From IMG/VR virus record IMGVR_UViG_3300045417_000586, positions 1-32,373 of that record: 32,373 bases of DNA; one strand, given 5' to 3'. This stretch comes from a virus. The notes below the pieces were generated by a model, which did not search any database, was not told the origin of the DNA, and saw only the letters and a program-made list of their open reading frames with translations. Below are positions 30,519 to 32,373 of the stretch, piece after piece. Both the position numbers and the translations under genes were made by a program. The first letter of the stretch is position 1. Each line of letters begins with the position of its first letter.

Positions 30519-31229
30519 ATGCCAGAACTGAATGCGTCAATACCGGCCATCGAGTGTTTCGTCCGTGGCAACTTCTTGCGCGACCAGCAAGACTCACACG
30601 AACTCAAGTTCCCGTGCTGTATTTTCGGAGTTGCTTCGATTCCGGACCGAGTCCCGATGTTCCATTTCCTCATGGAAGATGGGGGAATTTGGTGGCGCAT
30701 GCCGATCAACGCGTTCTGCTGGAAACAGGACGCGCCGGAACTCGACATACACGACCAAGTGTTGTGGAACTCCTTTTCGCCGTATGTGGCCGTCACGGTG
30801 TTCCACTCGCTCCGCGGCATGCGCATGGAATACGTCGACAGGCACAGACGCAAGCACAAAGGCGTCTACCTGATGACGCTCGACTGGCACTGGCCAGAAA
30901 CAAACACAATCAACCCCGGGTGGTCCGAAAATCCGGGACAACACAAATGCGGCCATCTCATCCAACTCGATGACGGCAATTTCGCGATACAACCAAACAA
31001 CAGGGTCATATTGAAAGACCCGTCGTTCACGACGAAGGTGGGTACTCCGGTAATCCAGAGACTCCTGAACAACCACATGTGGTCAGTAGAGGATGCAGAC
31101 AGGTGGGTCGCCGAGGACAACGAGAACTACTTCTACTCAATTTCGTCAAGTCAGTACGACCATCACCAGCAGGAAAAAGCACACGAGTTGCAGGTCCGGG
31201 ACAGTCCCGATGCCGACCAGCCGCGGTGA
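30519..31229 (+). CDS. Uncharacterised phage protein, 236 residues
   Basis: I do not recognise a function. The protein is rich in Trp, His and Cys, with FPCCIFGVASIPDRVPMFHFLMEDGG, INAFCWKQDAPELDIHDQVLW, and later KCGHLIQLDDGNFAIQPNNRVILKDPSF. The last block looks like a conserved core seen in unnamed phage proteins. The C-terminus is hydrophilic. It is the longest gene in the right third besides the helicase. A start at 30519 fits the -10 box six bases upstream. Confidence 0.72.
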   Translation: MPELNASIPAIECFVRGNFLRDQQDSHELKFPCCIFGVASIPDRVPMFHFLMEDGGIWWRMPINAFCWKQDAPELDIHDQVLWNSFSPYVAVTVFHSLRGMRMEYVDRHRRKHKGVYLMTLDWHWPETNTINPGWSENPGQHKCGHLIQLDDGNFAIQPNNRVILKDPSFTTKVGTPVIQRLLNNHMWSVEDADRWVAEDNENYFYSISSSQYDHHQQEKAHELQVRDSPDADQPR

Positions 31230-31271
31230 CCGATTCGGGACGAAGCGCGGCTCGAGCGGCCACGGGCCTGC

Positions 31272-31472
31272 TCAGAACAGTTCGCCCTGCGATTTGTCCT
31301 TCAGCTCGTACTCGATGCACACCCTGTGGGCGAAGCGCCAAGTGCGCTCCGTCTGCCTGATCACTCTCCCGTTGGTGACCCAAGCAGTGACCAGCTCGGC
31401 CGATGTCTCACCCTTCGGTTCCACGGGGTAGTTGCAGATGTTGCACCTGTACTGTTCGTGCACTCTCGTCAT
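31272..31472 (-). CDS. Hypothetical zinc-finger-like protein, 66 residues
   Basis: CNICNYPV near the N-terminus and HRVC later could form a four-ligand metal site. The C-terminus ends in SQGELF, after a charged segment. No family is known. The ATG lies five bases after the stop of the upstream gene, so they are one unit. Confidence 0.58.
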   Translation of the reverse strand: MTRVHEQYRCNICNYPVEPKGETSAELVTAWVTNGRVIRQTERTWRFAHRVCIEYELKDKSQGELF

Positions 31473-31477
31473 CCTAC

Positions 31478-31744
31478 TCAATGGATGGTGACGACCTCGC
31501 CCTCCGGGAACTCGTGGCGGACCGTGCGACCATCGCCGTCTCTCGCCTCCACGATCACCGTGCCCTCGAGATCCCTGCCACGAATCATCATCTCCATGGC
31601 CCGTTCTTCGAGACGAGCAGGCAGGCGCGAGACGAACTTGACCGTCACCATCCGCCTGCTGATTTCCAACTTGTCGCCGGCACGGAGATCCCGGGCCGAA
31701 CGAATCATGCGAGGGCGAGCGACGCCCCGTGGAACGTCGATCAC
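31478..31744 (-). CDS. Hypothetical beta-rich protein, 88 residues
   Basis: The protein has RDLRAGDKLEISRRMVTVKFVSRL and DLEGTVIVEARDGDGRTVRHEFPEGEVVTIH, alternating strands that suggest a small beta-barrel. The start is the GTG at 31744, which overlaps the upstream stop in GTGA. A TTG at 31753 and an ATG at 31708 are alternatives. Confidence 0.58.
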   Translation of the reverse strand: MIDVPRGVARPRMIRSARDLRAGDKLEISRRMVTVKFVSRLPARLEERAMEMMIRGRDLEGTVIVEARDGDGRTVRHEFPEGEVVTIH

Positions 31745-32070
31745 CTGTACCAATCATCCTTCGGCTCGTCGCCGTACCCGGACGGCAACCGTCGCCTAGG
31801 AGGTCGGATCTCGTTCTTCACTTCTCGAGCGAACCCTACGGCATCCCTCGCCGTGTCGCCGTATTCCTCGACCTGAGACCTGATGAATTTGAAGGCGACC
31901 CAACCCCCGAGGATAGCGAGAGCGAGGAAGATCCTCCCCCAACCGATGAAGCCCAGCACCCTGAACACGATCCCGAACGCGAGCGAGGGAGCGAACAGGG
32001 CAACGAGGACCGCCGTTGCGACGGGGTGGGCTTTCACCCAACCGAGGAAATTGCTGACGGTGTTTCTCAT
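31741..32070 (-). CDS. Small membrane protein, 109 residues
   Basis: Two hydrophobic helices (AVLVALFAPSLAFGIVF and IFLALAILGGWVAFKFI) are followed by a charged C-terminal tail with PPRRRLPSGYG. It should be an inner-membrane protein with a cytoplasmic tail. Its function is unknown. The ATG is in an ATGA overlap with the upstream gene and seven bases after the -10 box of element 10. Confidence 0.68.
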   Translation of the reverse strand: MRNTVSNFLGWVKAHPVATAVLVALFAPSLAFGIVFRVLGFIGWGRIFLALAILGGWVAFKFIRSQVEEYGDTARDAVGFAREVKNEIRPPRRRLPSGYGDEPKDDWYR

Positions 32071-32373
32071 ACCTCTGACGATACGGCAGGGGAATCCGTT
32101 GGCGCATGCGAGGTCGGATCCTGCTCGGGGGCGACCGACCAGCACCAAGCATTATTCATGACGGCGTAGTAGATGTCGCTCAAGCCGTCAGCAGGCCACC
32201 TCAGCAAGGACGAGGGCATCTGCTCGGTCGTACCGTCCTCGGCGGAATACAGAAGCACCATGTTGGTGTAGCCGATGGTCAGGATTCTGAGTTCGTCCTG
32301 TGGCTCGTCACTCAGGGCATTCTGCTCGTTCACGAGTTCTATGATTTTCCTGACGGTTGAAATCGTGAAGAGA
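32067..32373 (-). CDS. Partial hypothetical protein at the right edge
   Basis: The frame is open to the right end of the window. It reads TISTVRKIIELVNEQNALSD, then LRILTIGYTNMVLLYSAEDG and LSDIYYAVMNNAWCW, before a low-complexity end. An in-frame GTG at 32333 is possible as a start, but the protein-like sequence before it suggests that the gene continues outside. The family is unknown. It overlaps the downstream membrane protein gene in ATGA. Confidence 0.6.
   Translation of the reverse strand, partial: LFTISTVRKIIELVNEQNALSDEPQDELRILTIGYTNMVLLYSAEDGTTEQMPSSLLRWPADGLSDIYYAVMNNAWCWSVAPEQDPTSHAPTDSPAVSSEV
32078..32107 (-). promoter_or_regulatory. Phage promoter-like element 10
   Basis: On the minus strand ATGCGCCAAC and GGATTC are followed by eight bases and TATCGT, then seven bases and the ATG at 32070. 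It lies within the 3' end of the upstream gene, so it could give a second, independent transcript. Confidence 0.68.

Overview
The window looks like about 32 kb from the accessory and early/middle part of a large double-stranded DNA phage (or an integrated relative) of a high-GC actinobacterium. I infer this from the roughly 60% GC content, the many genes that seem to start at the first base of their mRNA, the overlapping short ORFs of unknown function, and a phage-type SSB, methyltransferases and giant multidomain protein. I see no integrase, terminase, capsid or tail gene, so the host and lifestyle are inferred.

Left arm (1-4364, mostly + strand): a small basic protein, a hidden 40-residue membrane ORF on the minus strand, two tandem paralogous N4/N6 DNA methyltransferases sharing a 64-bp identical block, a pyruvoyl-type S-adenosylmethionine decarboxylase-like protein, and an overlapping MT-A70 adenine methyltransferase. 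All but the first two belong to S-adenosylmethionine chemistry.

Repeat region (4365-6585): 2.2 kb without a believable gene. It holds five LexA-like palindromes at exact 22-bp spacing, a TCG/CGA low-complexity block whose strand bias flips near 4759, a long field of CTGAG/ACCAC repeats, and about eleven 31-32 bp repeats. It could be a replication origin, partition site, packaging site or regulator sink.

Giant gene (6586-15864): a 3092-residue protein of the polyvalent type. It has three zinc-metallopeptidase modules, a WYL-like domain, a DEDDh exonuclease, a ParB-like domain, a possible ADP-ribosyltransferase-like domain, and a GNAT acetyltransferase. A GFASRG-type hexapeptide recurs between the modules, written with different codons, which suggests processing sites or fixed linkers.

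Minus-strand block (15861-20180): two small genes, a C5-cytosine methyltransferase, a PAPS-reductase-like ATP pyrophosphatase, a third N4/N6 methyltransferase, tRNA-Arg(UCU), tRNA-Met(CAU) and SSB. With the left arm this gives five DNA methyltransferases.

Right part (20226-32373): short genes on both strands, including a secreted transglycosylase with a poly-threonine linker, a DUF6378-like protein, a SNF2 helicase with two HARP-like repeats, a WGR-like protein, a LysM-like secreted protein and several small membrane proteins. Eleven copies of a 30-bp promoter-like element (GTGCGCC, then GGATTG, then exactly eight bases, then a -10 box) control many of these genes. More widely, about 17 genes have a TANNNT box six or seven bases before the start codon, which points to leaderless transcription.
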